The notes beneath the pieces were generated by a model. That model was given only the letters and a program-made list of their open reading frames with translations. It was not told where the DNA came from and made no database searches. 64,000 nt of DNA, from contig CANSAE010000002.1 of assembly GCA_947644595.1 (NCBI GenBank), forward strand, positions 310,001 to 374,000, in the 5' to 3' direction. The stretch is from an uncultured Clostridia bacterium. GTDB taxonomy: Bacteria > Bacillota > Clostridia > Oscillospirales > Oscillospiraceae. The position numbers were made by a program, and so were the translations under genes. This document shows positions 35,509-44,584 of the stretch, piece by piece. Every line of letters starts with the position of its first letter. Position 1 is the stretch's first letter.

Positions 35509-35674
35509 ATGCAACTCCATGTTTTTATGGTACAATAATAAAGTCAGTCTTAGAAAGTGATTTTAATACAGTTTACATTATAAAGGCCGGCACGAGCAAA
35601 ATCAACATGGAAATTGCCGAAAGACGGAGAAATCCGCTGAAAAACCGCGTGAAAGCATACAATGGGAGCACTGC

Positions 35675-36367
35675 ATGAAAATTCTGGTGGTAGATGATGA
35701 AAAATCCCTGGTAAAGGGAATCAAGTTTAATTTGGAGAATGAAGGATATCAGGTGGAATGCTGCTATGACGGCGTAGCAGCTGTGGAGCAGGCCCGGACA
35801 GAGGCGTATGATCTGCTGATCCTGGATCTGATGATGCCGGAGATGGACGGGCTCACTGCCTGCCAGCAGATCAGGATGTTTTCCACGGTGCCGATCATTA
35901 TTCTGACCGCCCGGGGAGAGGACGCAGATAAGCTGCTGGGCTTTGAGTCCGGGGCGGATGATTATCTGACCAAGCCGTTTAATATTTTGGAGCTGAAGGC
36001 CCGGGTACGGGCGCTGCTGCGCCGGTCCAGTGTTACAGCAGCGAAATCCGGCGAACAGGAGGGGGCGTCTCTCCTCACAAAGGGGCATATTACGCTGGAT
36101 ACCGCCAAGCGGGAGGCCCGAAAGGACGGTATTCCGGTGGAGCTGACTATGAAAGAATATGACCTCATGGAATTTTTCATGAAGCGCCCCGGGAAGGTGT
36201 TCAATCGGGAAACGCTGCTGGACCTGGTTTGGGATTATGATTATCAGGGGGATATCCGCACAGTGGATGTGCATATCCGCAGACTCCGGGAAAAGCTGGA
36301 AAAAAATCCGGCCCAGCCAGAATACATTTTGACAAAATGGGGAGTCGGGTACTATTTTGTGGATTGA
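35675..36367 (+). CDS. OmpR/PhoB-family response regulator
   Basis: A receiver domain (1-118) with acidic pocket D7-D8, phosphoacceptor D51 (ILDLMMPEMDG) and K103-like KPF is followed by a winged-helix DNA-binding domain (about 132-230, TVDVHIRRLREKL). 230 residues. GGGAG lies 9 bp before the ATG. It overlaps the histidine kinase gene by 11 bp. Its target is unknown, but the divergent carboxypeptidase gene makes a cell-wall role plausible. Confidence 0.95.
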   Translation: MKILVVDDEKSLVKGIKFNLENEGYQVECCYDGVAAVEQARTEAYDLLILDLMMPEMDGLTACQQIRMFSTVPIIILTARGEDADKLLGFESGADDYLTKPFNILELKARVRALLRRSSVTAAKSGEQEGASLLTKGHITLDTAKREARKDGIPVELTMKEYDLMEFFMKRPGKVFNRETLLDLVWDYDYQGDIRTVDVHIRRLREKLEKNPAQPEYILTKWGVGYYFVD

Positions 36368-37820
36368 GATTTACAATTGGTGTGTTAAGCAGGTTCGGCG
36401 CTTCAGGGCCGTGCCCCGTCCCCGGGGCACGGTACGGCTGCAGATCACGGCGGTGTTCTGCGCCTTTACCATTTTGCTGCTGACGGTTTTGAATACGTAC
36501 CCCGTTACGTCTACCCGGGATGCGGTCATCCGGGATAAGGAGCAGTCCCTTACGGCTACGGCGGCGGTCATTTCCTCCGCTTTGGCGGGATTGGACAGTC
36601 TCAACAGCGAGAATGTGAATCAGGTCATGGAAATTTTGGATGTGTCCGGCGTGACCCGTATTTTCATTACCAATGAACGCTGTTCGGTGGTATACGATAC
36701 CTGGGGAGAGATGGTGGGTTCTAATGTGGCGGGGGCCTATCCAGCTTTGGAAAACGCGATGACGGGGCAGATGGTGTTTACTTCGGAATATGCCCATAAG
36801 CAGGCGTTTTCCAGCGTGGCGGCTGTGCCGGTGATGGTGAGCGGCACCATCATTGGCAGTGTGTATCTGATGGAAGCGGATACGGAACAGGCGGATATGA
36901 TCAGCGGTATTCAGGGCCGGCTGATGACCATGTCGGTGGTGCTGGCGCTGATCGCCATTGCGTTGTCCGCGGCGTTTGCCTCGGCACTGACGGTCCGGAT
37001 CAAGCAGCTTCGGAAAGCGGTGCGGGTGGTACAGGCGGGAGACTATACCCACCATATTGAGACCCGGGGCAGCGATGAGCTGACTGATTTGGGAAAAGAA
37101 TTTAACAATATGACCGACATTCTCCGCCGCACGGAGGAATCCCGCCGGCAGTTTGTTTCGGATGCGTCCCATGAACTGAAAACACCGGTGGCGTCCATTC
37201 GATTGCTGACGGACAGTATTTTGCAAAACGAAAATATAGACCGGGAAACAACGATGGAATTCGTGGGGGATATCGGCGAATCCGCAGCCCGGCTCCAGCG
37301 GTTGTCAGAAAAGCTGCTGGACTTGTCCCGGCTGGACAGCGGCGCGGTGCGGCAGGAGGTGCCGGTGGACTTGAGCCAGGCAGCCCGCAAAGCGGTGCGG
37401 ATGCTGGCTCCGTTGGCGGCGGAAAAGGAAGTGGCGCTGACCCTGGATGCGCCGGAACCAGTGCATATTCTGGCGGGTGAGGACGATGTATCTCAGATTT
37501 TGTTCAATCTGGCGGAAAATGCGGTGAAGTACAATATACCCGGCGGCACGGTGACGCTCACGGTCCGAAAAGGAGCGCGCGCGATGCTGACTGTTGTGGA
37601 TACGGGCATCGGCATCCCGGAGGAAGACCTGCCCCATATTTTTTCCCGGTTCTATCGGGTGGACAAGGCTCGCTCCCGGGAGGCCGGGGGCAGCGGTCTG
37701 GGGCTTTCCATCGTGCGGGACGCGGTGGATCTGTATGGCGGCAGCATTGAGGTGTGGCCGAACCATCCCCGGGGAACGGTGTTTGAAGTGATGTTCCCTG
37801 TCTGCGAAAGAGAGATATGA
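36357..37820 (+). CDS. Sensor histidine kinase
   Basis: Layout: membrane helix (about 30-50), outside sensing domain of about 135 residues, second helix (190-210), HAMP (210-262), dimerisation domain with phospho-acceptor H272 (SDASHELKTP), and an ATPase domain with N-box (NLAENAVKYN), DTGIGIPEEDL and GGSGLGLSIV. PhoR/WalK-like. The start is probably TTG at 36357, overlapping the response regulator; no ATG is in frame nearby and GGGGAG lies about 14 bp upstream, so the start is uncertain. Confidence 0.93.
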   Translation: MWIEIYNWCVKQVRRFRAVPRPRGTVRLQITAVFCAFTILLLTVLNTYPVTSTRDAVIRDKEQSLTATAAVISSALAGLDSLNSENVNQVMEILDVSGVTRIFITNERCSVVYDTWGEMVGSNVAGAYPALENAMTGQMVFTSEYAHKQAFSSVAAVPVMVSGTIIGSVYLMEADTEQADMISGIQGRLMTMSVVLALIAIALSAAFASALTVRIKQLRKAVRVVQAGDYTHHIETRGSDELTDLGKEFNNMTDILRRTEESRRQFVSDASHELKTPVASIRLLTDSILQNENIDRETTMEFVGDIGESAARLQRLSEKLLDLSRLDSGAVRQEVPVDLSQAARKAVRMLAPLAAEKEVALTLDAPEPVHILAGEDDVSQILFNLAENAVKYNIPGGTVTLTVRKGARAMLTVVDTGIGIPEEDLPHIFSRFYRVDKARSREAGGSGLGLSIVRDAVDLYGGSIEVWPNHPRGTVFEVMFPVCEREI

Positions 37821-37821
37821 T

Positions 37822-38337
37822 ATGACTGTGATATGGAAGTTGCCGGTACCCAAGCGGGCGGCGCATGATATTTATGAAATCACTCCGACGTTTTTGCGGT
37901 CGCAAGGCATTCGCTTACTGCTTATGGACCTGGACAACACGCTGGCGCCTTATTCTGTGAATGAGGCATCCCCCGCACTGAAGGAATGGATCGCGTCCAT
38001 GAAGGCGGTGGGAATAGAGCCCTTTTTGTTTTCCAATAATAAAGGGGATCGACCGGAGCTGTTTTCAAAACAGCTGGGCGTGGAATTTGTGAAGCTGGCA
38101 CATAAACCCAAACAGGCGGTGCTGCGCCGGGTGCTGGCGGAAAAGGGGGCAGATCCGGATAGAACGGCCATCATCGGGGACCAGATCTATACGGATGTTC
38201 TTTGCGGGAGTCTCAGCGGACTGTATACCATTGTAGTACGGCCCATCTGCTTGCAAAATCCTCTTCATGCCCTGCGGTACGGGGCGGAGTTTCCATTTAG
38301 ATTGCTATATAGGGTGAAACATCATGACAAATCTTGA
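37822..38337 (+). CDS. YqeG-family HAD IIIA phosphatase
   Basis: Cytoplasmic HAD phosphatase of 171 residues. Motif I is D36-x-D38 in LLLMDLDNTLAPY, motif II is FSNNKG, and motif III/IV is AIIGDQIYTDV. The family is widespread in Firmicutes, usually near a shikimate dehydrogenase or YqeH, and its substrate is unknown. The ATG at 37822 lies one base after the kinase stop. The end overlaps the following peptidase gene by 14 bp. Confidence 0.93.
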   Translation: MTVIWKLPVPKRAAHDIYEITPTFLRSQGIRLLLMDLDNTLAPYSVNEASPALKEWIASMKAVGIEPFLFSNNKGDRPELFSKQLGVEFVKLAHKPKQAVLRRVLAEKGADPDRTAIIGDQIYTDVLCGSLSGLYTIVVRPICLQNPLHALRYGAEFPFRLLYRVKHHDKS

Positions 38338-39394
38338 AAAATTGCAGCAGGCCATTGCCGCGTCCGGGTTGGACGCCATGCTGCTCGTTGACCCGAAAAA
38401 CCGGTTTTACGTCACGGGCTTTCAGAGTTCCGCCGGTGCGGTAGTGGTGACCCAGGACGACGCTTGGCTGTTCACGGATTCCCGATACATCGAGGCGGCG
38501 GAGCGTGCTGCTGGTGGGCGGTACCACGTGGGGCAGAATGACCGTTCTCATTCTCTGGGCGGCCTGGTAAAAGATGTTTTGCATACCCGGGACCTCACCA
38601 AACTGGGCGGCGAGGAGCATTCTCTCAGCCACGAGGACTATCTTTCCTATGAGAAAGCGGTGGGATTGTCCATCTTCCCGGCGCAGCAGCTCGTGATGGA
38701 CCTGCGGGCAGCGAAAAGCGAGGCGGAAATCGAGACCATGCGCAAGGCGCAGGATATCACTGACGCCGCCTTTGCGGAAATCCTGAACTTCCTGCGCCCC
38801 GGCGTCACGGAACAGGCGGTGGCCGCCCGACTAATGTACGAGATGATGAAGCGCGGCGCTCAGTGTATGAGCTTTGACCCTATCGTAGTCACCGGTGCCC
38901 GGTCCAGTATGCCCCACGGCGTGCCAGGGGAAATGGTGCTCCGGGAAGGCGACTTTGTGACCATGGACTTCGGCTGCGTGTATGACGGCTATTGCTCGGA
39001 TATGACCCGCACCGTGGCCATTCGCCGTACCACAGAGGAAATGGAGCGGGTATATGACACGGTGCTGAAGGCACAGCTGGCCGGCATCGCCGCGGCGCGG
39101 GCCGGGGTGCCCGGCAAAAACGTGGACCAAGCTGGCCGGGACGTCATCGAAAAAGCCGGGTACGGCACGTATTTCGGCCACGGCTTCGGGCACAGTCTGG
39201 GGTTGGACATCCACGAAAGCCCTAACGCCTCCCCGTCGGAAAACCGGGAAATGCCGGAAGGCTGTGTATGCTCGGCGGAACCGGGTATTTACCTGCCGGG
39301 CAGGTTCGGCGTGCGCATTGAGGATGTTATTGTGTTTGGGGCAGATGGGTGCGAGATTTTAACAAAATCGCCGAAAGAATTGATTATTGTGTAA
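38324..39394 (+). CDS. Xaa-Pro aminopeptidase-like M24 peptidase
   Basis: Creatinase N-terminal domain (about 1-125) and M24 pita-bread domain with all five metal ligands: D in TMDFGCVYDG, D in CSDMTRT, H in GHGFGHSLG, E in HESPNAS and E in SAEPGIYL. It releases N-terminal residues before proline in peptides. 356 residues is standard for the short Firmicutes form. It sits just ahead of efp, a common Firmicutes neighbourhood. Confidence 0.93.
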   Translation: MTNLEKLQQAIAASGLDAMLLVDPKNRFYVTGFQSSAGAVVVTQDDAWLFTDSRYIEAAERAAGGRYHVGQNDRSHSLGGLVKDVLHTRDLTKLGGEEHSLSHEDYLSYEKAVGLSIFPAQQLVMDLRAAKSEAEIETMRKAQDITDAAFAEILNFLRPGVTEQAVAARLMYEMMKRGAQCMSFDPIVVTGARSSMPHGVPGEMVLREGDFVTMDFGCVYDGYCSDMTRTVAIRRTTEEMERVYDTVLKAQLAGIAAARAGVPGKNVDQAGRDVIEKAGYGTYFGHGFGHSLGLDIHESPNASPSENREMPEGCVCSAEPGIYLPGRFGVRIEDVIVFGADGCEILTKSPKELIIV

Positions 39395-39400
39395 AAAGGC

Positions 39401-39429
39401 TTGCAATACCGTGAAAATTCATGTAAAAT
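39401..39429 (+). promoter_or_regulatory. efp promoter
   Basis: TTGCAA, 17-bp spacer, TAAAAT, 50 bp ahead of the efp start. Confidence 0.65.
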
Positions 39430-39479
39430 AAACTGAATTATTTTTTGAATTACACAAACTACGTTTGGAGGATATGATT

Positions 39480-40046
39480 ATGGCAACGATCACAGCAGGC
39501 GATTTCAGAAATGGTGTGACCTTTGAGATGGACGGGCAGGTTATGCAGGTCGTCGAGTTCCAGCACGTCAAGCCCGGCAAGGGCGCGGCCTTTGTCCGCA
39601 CCAAGATGAAAAACGTCATCACCGGCGCCGTCACCGAAACATCTTTCAACCCCACCGCCAAGTTCGAGGCTGCTTCCGTGGACCGCAAGAACATGGAGTA
39701 CAGCTACAGCGACGGCAACCTGTACTATTTCATGGACCCGGAGACCTTTGAACTGGAGCCCATCGACGAGAGCACCTTGGGCGATAACTTCAAGTTCGTT
39801 ACTGAGAACATGGTGTGCACCGTGTCCTCGTACAAGGGCAAGGTCTTTTTAGTCGAGCCTCCCACCTTCGTGGAGCTGACCGTAACCGAGACGGACCCCG
39901 GCTTTGCCGGCAATACCGCCACCAACGCCACCAAGCCCGCCACGCTGGAGACCGGCGCGGAGATCAAGGTCCCCCTGTTTGTCAATCCCGGCGATAAGCT
40001 GCGCATCGATACCCGCACCGGCGAGTATCTGGAACGCGCGAAGTAA
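39480..40046 (+). CDS. efp: Translation elongation factor P
   Basis: Rescues ribosomes stalled on proline runs. The 188 residues form the three-barrel EF-P, with the modifiable loop KPGKGAAF and K34 at its tip, and the C-terminal [17 protein letters not shown]. The ATG at 39480 is chosen because GGAGG stands 8 bp upstream and it starts the conserved [12 protein letters not shown]; in-frame codons upstream are ignored. Monocistronic with terminator at 40060. Confidence 0.97.
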   Translation: MATITAGDFRNGVTFEMDGQVMQVVEFQHVKPGKGAAFVRTKMKNVITGAVTETSFNPTAKFEAASVDRKNMEYSYSDGNLYYFMDPETFELEPIDESTLGDNFKFVTENMVCTVSSYKGKVFLVEPPTFVELTVTETDPGFAGNTATNATKPATLETGAEIKVPLFVNPGDKLRIDTRTGEYLERAK

Positions 40047-40059
40047 TGGACTGAAAAAG

Positions 40060-40090
40060 AAAGCCGCCCCCATTTCGGGGCGGCTTTTTT
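40060..40090 (+). terminator. efp terminator
   Basis: AAAGCCGCCCC-CATTTC-GGGGCGGCTTT followed by TTT. Confidence 0.9.
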
Positions 40091-40178
40091 GCGTCCGGGC
40101 AGAATACAGGATTTCGCCGGAAAGCATGTTTTATGAAACCTCTGCAAGTTTTTCTGCAAATCTTGTGCAGGTTTGAGA

Positions 40179-40207
40179 TTGACAAAGAAACTCCAAATTG
40201 ATAAAAT
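40179..40207 (+). promoter_or_regulatory. Promoter of the small zinc-ribbon gene
   Basis: TTGACA, 17-bp spacer, TAAAAT, 46 bp ahead of the ATG. Confidence 0.75.
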
Positions 40208-40253
40208 ATTAACAAATAACAGCGGAGACGCTGCTCACTATGGAGGGATCGTT

Positions 40254-40517
40254 ATGCAATGTCCAAAATGCGGCGCAGACATGGTTGTGGATAACCATCG
40301 GAGATACCCCATTGAGATGTGCTATCAGTGTGGGTATATGGAGGGGCAGAATATTGAAATTGACAACTCCATGAAAATCACGGTGATTCAGTCCATCCAT
40401 AAAATGAATGAAGATTCTCTCGCGTTGTTTCTGACCCAGTGCGATTTCAAAGGAGCCGCCGAGGAGGAGATCCGAAAGTGGCTGGACCAACCGTTGAAGC
40501 CTTTTGTACAACATTGA
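40254..40517 (+). CDS. Small zinc-ribbon protein, unknown
   Basis: Product of 87 residues with C3-x2-C6 and C23-x2-C26 at the N-terminus, giving a zinc ribbon, followed by a helical C-terminal half (MNEDSLALFLTQCDFKGAAE then EEIRKWLDQ). No signal or membrane segment. I do not know its role. GGAGGGATCGTT precedes the ATG. It has its own promoter and terminator. Confidence 0.7.
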   Translation: MQCPKCGADMVVDNHRRYPIEMCYQCGYMEGQNIEIDNSMKITVIQSIHKMNEDSLALFLTQCDFKGAAEEEIRKWLDQPLKPFVQH

Positions 40518-40525
40518 AGCAGAAT

Positions 40526-40553
40526 AAAAGCCCCGCCGCAGGCGGGGCTTTTT
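40526..40553. terminator. Intrinsic terminator between convergent genes
   Basis: AAAAGCCCCGCC-GCA-GGCGGGGCTTTT: a 12-bp perfect stem with A- and T-flanks that serves both strands. Confidence 0.9.
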
Positions 40554-40561
40554 GCTTTTGT

Positions 40562-41047
40562 TTATTCTGCGTCATCCGGAGCGTCGGCAATGCCGGCGGA
40601 GGCATCCGTTTTTTCAACGGTGATATCAATGTCAATCCCGCCTTTTTCCGCGTCATCCACAACCTTCTCAAAGTCGGCATCATCGAAGAATTCTTCGAAC
40701 TCCACTTCAATATCCTCGAACTCGCTGCCCATCGATTCTTTCAGCTCGGCAATTTCTTCGTTGATATTTTCCAGAGTTTCCAGCGTGTCGGTGATGTCAT
40801 CGCACAGGTCGGCGTATACGGACCCGGCGCTGTTTTTGTTCAGGTCATAATAGAGTTTGCCCAGAGACTGATAGCCATCCTGAAGTGCGGCCTCAGCCTT
40901 TTTCTTCTCCATGAGCAGCTTGGCGATTTCGTGGCCGGTCTTGGCGGTGTCTGCTGCAGCATCCGCCAAATCAAGCACTTTCTCCGCAACGAAATTGAAG
41001 GTGCTCAAAAGGGTGTTTCTGAAGTCGTCGAAATTGTTTTTTGCCAT
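40562..41047 (-). CDS. Acidic coiled-coil protein, unknown
   Basis: The 161 residues are predicted almost all-helical. The first half (VAEKVLDLADAAADTAKTGH) resembles the start of small zinc-ribbon or phage-shock-like proteins seen in Clostridia, with no zinc ligands here; the second half is strongly acidic (SEFEDIEVEFEEFFDDADFE). No membrane segment. AGGAGG lies 8 bp before the ATG at 41047. It follows lgt by 20 bp, so it is likely the last gene of the M16-M16-lgt operon. Confidence 0.68.
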   Translation of the reverse strand: MAKNNFDDFRNTLLSTFNFVAEKVLDLADAAADTAKTGHEIAKLLMEKKKAEAALQDGYQSLGKLYYDLNKNSAGSVYADLCDDITDTLETLENINEEIAELKESMGSEFEDIEVEFEEFFDDADFEKVVDDAEKGGIDIDITVEKTDASAGIADAPDDAE

Positions 41048-41067
41048 GTCATATTCCTCCTGATGTA

Positions 41068-41907
41068 TTATTCTATGTCAGTTGCCGGGTCCGTACCCGG
41101 AGCTTTTTTCGTTTTGGCACGGCAGGCCAGTGCGATCAGAAGCACTGCCGCGGTGATGGCGGATAAAATCGCCAGCACCTGAGATACCCGCAGGCCTGTG
41201 GTGCCGATATACAGGCTGTCGGTGCGCAGGCCCTCGATCCAGGCCCGTCCCAGGCCGTACCAAAGGACGTAGAGCAGGAACACCTGCCCGTCAAAGGTGC
41301 GGGCGTGCCGCTTCGTCCAGACATGCAAGGCGATGAAGCCGGCGAGATTCCACAGGCTTTCGTACAGGAAGGTGGGATGTACGTAAAGGGTGCCCTGGGC
41401 GGTGGTGAGTCCCATGCGCAGGAAAGATGCGGTCTCACTGCCGAAGGCTTCACGGTTGAAGAAATTTCCCCACCGACCGCAAAGCTGTCCGATGAGCAGC
41501 CCGAAGCACCCCAAATCCAGAAAGGAGGGAATGCGGATGCGCTTGATTTTGCACACGGTCACTGCGGTGAGCACGCCGGCGATGATGCCGCCGTAGATGG
41601 CCAGGCCGCCGTTCCAAATCTGAATGAAGCGTTCCGGGTGACCGGCGAACTCACCGTAATTAAAGATGATGTAATATGCCCGGGCGCCGATGATACCGAT
41701 GGGCAGTGCCCAGATGATGACATCGTAAACATGCTCCTCTTTCAGCCCGAAATCCTTGGCTCTGTGGGCGCAGTAGAGGACGGCCAGGGCAAAACCGACG
41801 GCGATGACCAATCCGTATAAGTGGATATCCAGACCGAACAGGGAAAAGGATTCCGGTGGGTCGATTTCGATGCCCAGGGACGGGAAGCTGATGATAGGCC
41901 GTTCCAT
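41068..41907 (-). CDS. lgt: Prolipoprotein diacylglyceryl transferase
   Basis: Attaches diacylglycerol to the lipobox cysteine of lipoprotein precursors. The 279-residue membrane protein has about seven helices and the Lgt signature GRWGNFFNREAFG plus HPTFLYESLWNL. The start at 41907 begins MERPIISFPSLGIEI and follows GTGAGG; the frame upstream overlaps the M16 gene and is a shadow. It starts 8 bp after the M16 peptidase stop. Confidence 0.94.
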   Translation of the reverse strand: MERPIISFPSLGIEIDPPESFSLFGLDIHLYGLVIAVGFALAVLYCAHRAKDFGLKEEHVYDVIIWALPIGIIGARAYYIIFNYGEFAGHPERFIQIWNGGLAIYGGIIAGVLTAVTVCKIKRIRIPSFLDLGCFGLLIGQLCGRWGNFFNREAFGSETASFLRMGLTTAQGTLYVHPTFLYESLWNLAGFIALHVWTKRHARTFDGQVFLLYVLWYGLGRAWIEGLRTDSLYIGTTGLRVSQVLAILSAITAAVLLIALACRAKTKKAPGTDPATDIE

Positions 41908-41914
41908 ATCTGCC

Positions 41915-43186
41915 TCACTTTCCGCCAGGGGCCACCACGGACATGGCCAGGCGCTCGGGGGTGAAATACGCAGCGATGAAGGCCTCGCACTCCTCTTTGG
42001 AGACGTCTGCTTCCGGGCGGTGGGAGTCCAGGGAATTATAGCCGTAAAAGCTGCTTTGTGCCAGGGAAATTGCCAGGTCATCCATCTCCTCAAGAGAGAA
42101 GATGAGGTTGCCCAGGGCGGCATTTTTTGCCCGCTGGAATTTTTTCTGATCCAGACCGTGCTTCCGTACTTCATCAGCGGCGGAAATGACCTGCTCCAAT
42201 ACTGCCTGAGGATTCACGCTTTCGCCGGCCAGACACAGGGTGCCGGCATTGGCGGCGTAATCGAAATCGTATTCAAAGCCGGACAGTAGATTTTTGGAAT
42301 ACAAGGTGGAATAGAACCGGGAGGCACGGCCGAACAGGGCGGCCATGGCCAGATTTCCTACGTGCTTTTGCCGCAAGTGCGCCGTGCCGGACAGTTCCGG
42401 CCGGACCTTGGCGCCAATCATGAACTGGGGCGCGGAGACCTCCATGGTAAGCTCTGTATAGTGTGCCTTGGGCAGCTCCGGCTCCGCTGCACCGTAGTCC
42501 ACTACGGGCTTGGGGGCTTTTTCCGCTGGGAGCATCTGCCGGGCCATGGAAACAACTTCTTCCGGGTCCACGTTCCCTACCACGGAAAGAGCCATGTTGG
42601 ACGGCGCGTAAAAGGCTTTATGGCAGTTGTATAAATCCTGAGTGGTGATTTTGGCGATGCTTTCCACCGTTCCTGCCACGGAGGAATTCACCGGGGAGTG
42701 ATGGTACAGCGCCTGCATCAGGCGGATATAGACCTGGAAGCCGGGATTGTCTTCCACCATACCGATCTCCTGGCCGATGATGCCCCGTTCCTTTTCCACG
42801 CTCTCTTCGGTGAAATAAGGAATGGACACGAAGCTGAGGAGCTGCTCCAGATTTGCTTGGAACCGGTCGGTACATTCAAAATAATAGGCGGTAATGTCCG
42901 ACGAAGTGAAAGCATTGGGCTGGGCTCCGGAGGCGGCCAAGATGTTCAGGGCGTTGCCGTCCTCGGTGTCGAACATTTTGTGCTCCAGATAGTGGGCGAT
43001 GCCGGCGGGGGTCTCGATCCACTCGCCGCCCAGAGAAAACCGCTGGTCCGCTCCGCCGTAATCTGCGGCAAAGGCGGCAAAGCATTTTCGGAACTGCGGC
43101 CGGGGAACCACGCGGATGGTCAGGCCGTTGGGAAGGATCTCTTCATAGAGTGTTTCCTTCACGGCTTTGTATCGGGTCACATTCAT
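41915..43186 (-). CDS. M16-family zinc peptidase (YmfH-like, active type)
   Basis: The 423 residues contain the inverted zinc motif H65-Y-L-E68-H69 and a downstream glutamate (VEKERGIIGQEIG), so catalytic residues are intact. In Firmicutes this partner forms a heterodimer with a motif-less M16 protein (YmfF/AlbE-like), which is encoded immediately upstream. The substrate is unknown; related pairs process peptides or bacteriocins. Its start overlaps the stop of the partner gene (ATGA). Confidence 0.9.
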   Translation of the reverse strand: MNVTRYKAVKETLYEEILPNGLTIRVVPRPQFRKCFAAFAADYGGADQRFSLGGEWIETPAGIAHYLEHKMFDTEDGNALNILAASGAQPNAFTSSDITAYYFECTDRFQANLEQLLSFVSIPYFTEESVEKERGIIGQEIGMVEDNPGFQVYIRLMQALYHHSPVNSSVAGTVESIAKITTQDLYNCHKAFYAPSNMALSVVGNVDPEEVVSMARQMLPAEKAPKPVVDYGAAEPELPKAHYTELTMEVSAPQFMIGAKVRPELSGTAHLRQKHVGNLAMAALFGRASRFYSTLYSKNLLSGFEYDFDYAANAGTLCLAGESVNPQAVLEQVISAADEVRKHGLDQKKFQRAKNAALGNLIFSLEEMDDLAISLAQSSFYGYNSLDSHRPEADVSKEECEAFIAAYFTPERLAMSVVAPGGK

Positions 43187-44481
43187 GCCTCGTCCTCCTC
43201 GTCCTCACCATTGCCTTTAAGAAAATAAATGCCGTCGCACACCAGAGTGGATGCGGCCCGGACCACATCCTCCCGGGAGACCTGCTCCACAAGCTCGCTC
43301 ATCTCCAGCGGGTCCCGGGTCTCGCCCCGGAGGTTCCGGCTGAGCCAGTAATGCTCTAAGTCGGTCTGGCTATCCACGGTGGAGCGCAGGGCGTCCGCAA
43401 TGGAGCGCTTGGCGAACAGCAGCTCGTCATCGGTGAAGTCCCCGTTTTTCACGGCGATGAGCTGGGCGAATATCTCTTCCAGCGCGGCATCGTACTTATC
43501 AAAGTCGATGCCGGAATACACCAGCAGCAGACCCTTGCTCACATCCACCATGGAGGACGCGTAATAGCACAGGCTCAGCTTTTCCCGCACGTTCATAAAC
43601 AGCTTCGATGTGACGCAGCCGCCGTACAGGGCGTTCATCACGTACAGTGCCGGGTAGTCCGGGGCCTCCATGACTTCTCCTAGCCGGAAGCCGATGGACA
43701 GCTTCCCCTGGGTCACGGCCAATTCCTCTTCAAACACCCGGGGAGGTTCCTCCACGGCATTCATGCGGATGTCCGTACCGATGTCAAAGTCGATCTCGCC
43801 CCGGGGCAGGTCCTTTAATTGCTCCATCAGCAGGGCTTTTACATGGTCGTAAGGATAACTGCCGCAGTAAAAGATCTCGATCGGGCTGGTTTCCAGAAGC
43901 GTAAGGTACCGGGCGGTCAGATCTTTAGCGGTGATGGCCTCGGTGGTCTCCTCGTCTCCCCGGCGGGACACGGAGAAATCCTCATAGCAGCACATCAGCT
44001 CAATGATGCGTTGGAGAGAATAGGACCGCTTGTCGTTGATACGGCTGCGAAGCTGGTCCAACTGTTGCTGCTTTTCGCTTTCCACATAGCGCCGGGTGAG
44101 CATGCCATTTTCCAGACAGGGGTCCAGCAGCACCTCGCAGGTCAGGCGGACAGTGTCATGGAACAGGCCCTCATAGTCCGGGACGTAGGGACCGTCCACA
44201 AAGTCTGCCATCAGGCCGATGCTCTGGATCTCGCCGATCTTGCGCACGGTGGGGGCGATGCCCACACCGTACAGCCGGTCCAGCTCTCCAGAAAGCTGTT
44301 CAATATCCGGCAGCCGCCGGGTCCCCCGGCGCAAAACGTGAGGGATAAGGGCGTTCATGGCCGCTGTCCCACGGCAAAGCTGGCTGAGCAGATTGATGCT
44401 CAGGCAGCCGGTTTTGAATTTATCCGTGGTGATACAGCTCAAAAATACGCCGGGCATGATTTCATTTCGGATCAAGGTCAT
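43183..44481 (-). CDS. M16-family protein lacking the zinc motif (YmfF-like)
   Basis: The 432 residues have the M16 fold, but at the usual HxxEH position the sequence reads NALIPHVLRRGT, so it has no zinc site and is presumably the structural partner of the active protein encoded next. C-terminal motifs (GGCVTSKLFMNVREKLSLCYYA) are the substrate-binding R/Y pair. The start at 44481 follows AAAGGACC; the frame runs to 44544 without a site. First gene of the M16-M16-lgt operon. Confidence 0.88.
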   Translation of the reverse strand: MTLIRNEIMPGVFLSCITTDKFKTGCLSINLLSQLCRGTAAMNALIPHVLRRGTRRLPDIEQLSGELDRLYGVGIAPTVRKIGEIQSIGLMADFVDGPYVPDYEGLFHDTVRLTCEVLLDPCLENGMLTRRYVESEKQQQLDQLRSRINDKRSYSLQRIIELMCCYEDFSVSRRGDEETTEAITAKDLTARYLTLLETSPIEIFYCGSYPYDHVKALLMEQLKDLPRGEIDFDIGTDIRMNAVEEPPRVFEEELAVTQGKLSIGFRLGEVMEAPDYPALYVMNALYGGCVTSKLFMNVREKLSLCYYASSMVDVSKGLLLVYSGIDFDKYDAALEEIFAQLIAVKNGDFTDDELLFAKRSIADALRSTVDSQTDLEHYWLSRNLRGETRDPLEMSELVEQVSREDVVRAASTLVCDGIYFLKGNGEDEEDEA

Positions 44482-44549
44482 AATACGTGGTCCTTTTTTC
44501 TTTCGTTTTGGGAACGATTCCCAATTATAGGCAGTATACCACACTTTTT

Positions 44550-44584
44550 CTCAATTGTTAATGAATTCTTTTTGAACAATTGAG
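44550..44584. other. Inverted repeat at the end of the giant glycan synthase gene
   Basis: CTCAATTGTT (44550-44559) and AACAATTGAG (44575-44584) are exact inverted repeats 15 bp apart, with TTTTT on the left and AAAG on the right. It covers the last codons of the giant gene. It may be a terminator or an operator for the M16 operon just downstream. Confidence 0.5.

Noticed and set aside
35509..35674. Promoters for the response regulator and carboxypeptidase genes
   Set aside because: TACAAT and TATAAA hexamers are present, but no acceptable -35 box at 16-18 bp was found for either strand.
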